NCBI GenBank assembly: GCA_027064125.1
Contig: JAMOQF010000172.1
Span: 1 to 33,747 of the forward strand
Direction of reading: 5' to 3'
Length of the DNA stretch: 33,747 bases
DNA from: Acidobacteriota bacterium
Lineage (GTDB): Bacteria; Acidobacteriota; JAAYUB01; JAMOQF01
This document shows positions 30,847 to 33,747 of the stretch, piece after piece. The notes beneath the pieces were generated by a model, which saw nothing but the letters and a program-made list of their open reading frames with translations, did no database searches and was not told the DNA's origin. The position numbers and the translations under genes are program-made. How positions within the stretch are numbered: the stretch's first letter is position 1; the number at the start of each line of letters is the position of its first letter.

Positions 30847-32970
30847 ATGAAAATGGGTATTAAATTGATGGTCATAAATTTTATGATTTTATGTTCATTT
30901 TTATTTGTCATTGCAAAGAGGGAGAAGCCATGGGAGAGGTTAAAATTTCCGCCTCTTTCTAAGATCTCTGAACCCAAAATAGATATATTTCAACTGGAAA
31001 ATGGATTAAAGGTGTTTTTCCTGAAGGATCCCCAGTTGCCTGAGGTGAAAATTGTAACTTATGTTAAAGCGGGGGAATTGGCGTCTCCAGATGATAAATT
31101 TGGGGTTGCTACAATTACTTATAATCTTTTGAGAAATGGAGGTAATAAAAAGTATTCTTCTGATAAATTTGATGAGATTATAGATTCTCTGGGGGCTTCC
31201 ATTTCAGTTGATGTGGGTAGAGATAAAGCGGAAATTCAAGGAATTTTCCTTTCTGAAGATTTTGAAAAGGGAATAGAACTTTTTTCCTGTATGTTGAGGG
31301 AGCCTGTATTTGAAGAGGAGAAAATTGAAGTTGAAAAAAATAAAATAAGGGGAAGTATTGCAAGGAGAAATGATGACCCTTCCGTTATTGCTACAAGGGA
31401 ATTTAAAAAATTGGTTTACGGCAAAAATAAACTCACAAGGGAGATTGAGTATGAAGACCTTGATAAAATAAAAAGAGAAGATCTGGTGAATTTTTACAAC
31501 GCTTACATTTCCCCTGACAATATTTACATTGGTGTCTATGGAGATTTTTCAGAAAAGGATGCTAAGGCATATATTGAAAAATTTTTTGGTAATTGGAAAA
31601 AAGTGGGGATGAAGGAAGAGATTCCCTTTTTGAGCGATAGTGGAGAAAAGGGGATTTATGTTGTGAATAAAAGTGATGTAAATCAATCTAATATAAGATT
31701 AGGGCATATTGGGATTTTAAGGAAAAATCCTGATTACACAGCAGTTCTGGTATTGGATAATATCCTTGGGACCAATTCCTTTTCTTCAAGATTGATGCAG
31801 AAGATAAGGACTGAAAAGGGACTTGCATATAGCGTAGGTGGAGGTATCTTTTCCAACTTCGAATATCCTGGAGTTTTCATGATTTACTGTGGAACTAAAA
31901 CTGAGTCCACATTGGATGCCATCTCCTCAATAATGGAAGAAATAGAGAAAATAAAAAGGGAGGAAGTTTCTGAAAAGGAACTTGAAGATGCTAAAAATTC
32001 TTTCTTAAATTCCTTTGTCTTTGAATTTGCAAATGGTTTTGACTATTTAAAAAGGGAGATGGAGCTTTACATGTGGGGGTATCCCCTTGATTTCTATAGC
32101 AAAATCTTTGATGGAATAAAGAAGGTAACTGTGTTGGATGTGAAAAAAGCTGCCCAAAAATACCTCCATCCTGAAAAATTAAAAATTCTTGTTGTGGGAG
32201 AAGGGGACAAATTGAAAAAAACTCTTTCTAAACTTGGAGAGGTGAATGAGGTGGATATTTCAATACCACTTCCTGAAAGAAAATTGGTTGGTCCCGATGA
32301 GTTGAGAATAAAAAGGGGGAAATCCATTCTTACAGAAATATTTATGAATCTCGGTTTTTCTGGCAAAAAGATAAGTGGTTATAGAGAAGTTGTAATGGGA
32401 AAGATATACCAAAATGGTACAGTTGAGATTCCTGGTGTGGAAATGGAATCTTTTATGATTTTTCCGGATAAACTTTATATAAATATGAAACTTCCAATGG
32501 GAATAATTAAAACTGTTTTTAAAGGGAACTATGGGTATAGAGAAATAATGGGTAAAAAGGTTGATTTCTCTAAAAAGGAATTGGAACAGTTAAGGAGCGT
32601 TTTTGAAAGGGATCTCCTTTTTATATCCACTCTGGTCCCTGAAAGGGATTTTGTGGTATGGGATACTGGAAAGAGAGAATTTTTCGGAAAGAAATTAAAT
32701 TCCATAAGGATTTTATTTAAAGATAAAAATTTTCTGGACATCTTTTATTCTTTAAATGAAGGTGAGAAAATAGTGGAAGGTTTTTCTTACGTGGATATTT
32801 CTGATGGAAATAAGACTTTGGTGGAGAAAAAAATTGAAGGATTTAAGAATTTTTCAGGTATTAAAGTTCCGGAATCTACGATTATGTATAAAAATGGGGT
32901 TAAATTTGGGGAATTTAAAACGGTGAAATTTCAACTGGATCCTACTAAATTGCCTGTAGAGATAAGATAG
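30847..32970 (+). CDS. M16-family protein, non-catalytic partner with C-terminal extension
   Basis: The protein is 707 residues with an N-terminal signal segment (LMVINFMILCSFLFVIA). The M16 N-domain aligns by eye to its neighbour, but the HxxEH site reads GVATITYNLLRNGG, so the three positions are Thr, Tyr and Asn and no zinc can be held. The C-domain keeps the R/Y motif (RTEKGLAYSVGGG) that binds the substrate end in M16 enzymes. About 240 extra residues follow (from roughly 465), with a GNYGYREIMGKKVDFSKKEL segment, not recognised. It begins 14 bases after the catalytic subunit gene behind GGAG. Such active/inactive pairs are known in M16B proteases and mitochondrial processing peptidase. 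Confidence 0.88.
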   Translation: MKMGIKLMVINFMILCSFLFVIAKREKPWERLKFPPLSKISEPKIDIFQLENGLKVFFLKDPQLPEVKIVTYVKAGELASPDDKFGVATITYNLLRNGGNKKYSSDKFDEIIDSLGASISVDVGRDKAEIQGIFLSEDFEKGIELFSCMLREPVFEEEKIEVEKNKIRGSIARRNDDPSVIATREFKKLVYGKNKLTREIEYEDLDKIKREDLVNFYNAYISPDNIYIGVYGDFSEKDAKAYIEKFFGNWKKVGMKEEIPFLSDSGEKGIYVVNKSDVNQSNIRLGHIGILRKNPDYTAVLVLDNILGTNSFSSRLMQKIRTEKGLAYSVGGGIFSNFEYPGVFMIYCGTKTESTLDAISSIMEEIEKIKREEVSEKELEDAKNSFLNSFVFEFANGFDYLKREMELYMWGYPLDFYSKIFDGIKKVTVLDVKKAAQKYLHPEKLKILVVGEGDKLKKTLSKLGEVNEVDISIPLPERKLVGPDELRIKRGKSILTEIFMNLGFSGKKISGYREVVMGKIYQNGTVEIPGVEMESFMIFPDKLYINMKLPMGIIKTVFKGNYGYREIMGKKVDFSKKELEQLRSVFERDLLFISTLVPERDFVVWDTGKREFFGKKLNSIRILFKDKNFLDIFYSLNEGEKIVEGFSYVDISDGNKTLVEKKIEGFKNFSGIKVPESTIMYKNGVKFGEFKTVKFQLDPTKLPVEIR

Positions 32971-33442
32971 TATTAAAGTTTATTTATATTTCATTTGATG
33001 CTGGAGCGTGGATAATAAATATGATGACAAAAATTAAGTGGTGTGTTTGTAAATCCATATACTTCATCAAACTGAGGGATTGACTGGATATAAGTGGAAT
33101 TACAATATATATACTTTTGGTGAATGGGAATTGAGAAATTTAGTGTCATGCGGGAAAGGACGGAAAGGGAAGAGGAAGAGAAGAAAAACAAATTAAATTC
33201 CGGCAAGAATAAAGTCCTCTTGAAAAATTAGCGATTTAAACAAAATTTCTTTTTTCATCCTACAAACCTTTAAGGGGATTTTAGTGTGGGCAAGCAAAAA
33301 GAAAACTCAAAATTGGTAGGATTAAACTCCTCAAGCAGAAAGCAATGATTAAATAAAATCCTTTTTCTAATCTATAAACCTTCAGTGGACATTTAGGGGA
33401 GGAAGGTGGGACAGGCCTGAACCTGGGAATAAATTTTAAAAA
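32971..33442. repeat. Repeat-bearing spacer after the M16 pair
   Basis: No gene is supported. GCGATTTAAAC at 33231 and CAATGATTAAAT at 33343 mark two ~112-base-spaced copies of the same unit as at 5921 and 6044; each is followed by a T/C tract and a CCTT(T/C)A(A/G)GG-type element. The copy at 33341 and that at 5919 are identical for about 27 bases. A GGGACAGGCCTGAA word lies at 33408-33421. The M16 operon shows no clear terminator. Confidence 0.6.
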
Positions 33443-33601
33443 GTGTCAGACAAATAAGTAAGACAGGTAAGTGAGAAAAGTTTTAAAAAGGTGTCAGGCA
33501 TGAGTTGATCTGTGATTCAAGGTTTGGAGTGCAGGCTAAAAAGGTGTCAGGCAGATAGGCAAATAAGTAAATAAGTAAGAAGTAAAGAGAAAGTGTCAGG
33601 C
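33443..33601. repeat. Four GTGTCAGRC words spaced 48-53 bases apart
   Basis: GTGTCAGAC at 33443 and GTGTCAGGC at 33491, 33544 and 33593 occur in the same orientation, each preceded by A-rich text (AAA(A)G or AAAAAGG). The spacings are 48, 53 and 49 bases. The intervals are not alike apart from AAATAAGTAAG-type runs, so this is not a CRISPR array. The last copy leads into text closely related to 5819-5950, and the repeat continues to the window end at 33747. Confidence 0.6.
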
Positions 33602-33747
33602 AAAAATTTAAGAAGAAAATTTAAGGGGCTTTGGGGGTTGGCAAGTAAGAATAAGAACTAAATTCTAGCAATGACTCAAAATTTTTCTGGCAGAGACTAA
33701 TAAGTAAGATTAATCCCTTTTTCCTTTCTATAAATCTTCTGGATAGA

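Noticed and set aside
33443-33747. CRISPR array because of ~50-bp regular words
   Set aside because: The repeated word is only 9 bases, intervals are themselves partly repetitive, and no cas gene is present.

Overview
The window looks like a chromosomal segment from an AT-rich Gram-negative bacterium with an LPS-type outer membrane. The signs are the end of a TonB-dependent receptor, a TolC-type outer-membrane protein, lpxD, a waaF-like heptosyltransferase, and a cytochrome c maturation (System I) cluster. The Oar-like receptor end, DUF4416, DUF4388 and roadblock proteins, and a split M16 peptidase pair together suggest an Acidobacteriota or Aminicenantes-like lineage or a deltaproteobacterial relative. 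That is an inference from gene families, not a phylogenetic result.

Layout. 1-3110 (+): the 3' part of a TonB receptor, a perfect 12-bp terminator, then DUF4416 and a radical SAM protein. 3206-5662 (-): three overlapping genes for proteins with N-terminal four-cysteine zinc ribbons, two of them with membrane tails. 5663-6603: a long repeat-rich spacer. 6604-9296: a tolC-like gene (-) divergent from a TetR regulator (+). 9297-9728: a spacer with a mini inverted-repeat element. 9729-12237 (+): lpxD and a J-domain/TPR protein. 12205-13196 (-): VanZ-like, a 57-residue membrane protein, and a PGxGQ-motif membrane protein. 13653-16118 (+): accB, accC, thiE. 16110-21525 (-): pyrK-like, ccmE, ccmF, a 33-residue anchor, ccmA, ccmB, ccmC, ccmD. 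21598-22353 (+): a crotonase-fold protein. 22429-26669 (+): a five-gene DUF4388/roadblock/HAMP-receptor operon, followed by an extremely acidic Trp-rich protein (26732-27046) and an FmdB zinc ribbon. 28246-29259 (-): waaF-like. 29339-32970 (+): a pair of M16-family proteins. 32971-33747: repeat-rich spacer.

How genes work together. The Ccm genes form an apparent System I* set, because CcmE carries CxxxY instead of the histidine motif and no ccmG or ccmH is adjacent. AccB and AccC are the biotin carrier and carboxylase halves of acetyl-CoA carboxylase. In the M16 pair, one protein keeps the HxxEH zinc motif and the other keeps the R/Y substrate motif, so a heteromeric protease is likely. The 22429-26669 operon looks like a receptor-linked small-GTPase-type signalling module with no kinase and no GTPase in view. 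The three zinc-ribbon genes and the acidic Trp-rich gene have no function I can name.

The spacers share three intergenic sequence families: short elements bounded by GGGG(T/A)CAGACCT inverted ends, GTGTCAGGC words (four of them about 50 bp apart near the right end), and degenerate units of roughly 105-125 bp with a GCRAYGATTAAA core. No transposase, tRNA, rRNA or CRISPR array was recognised.
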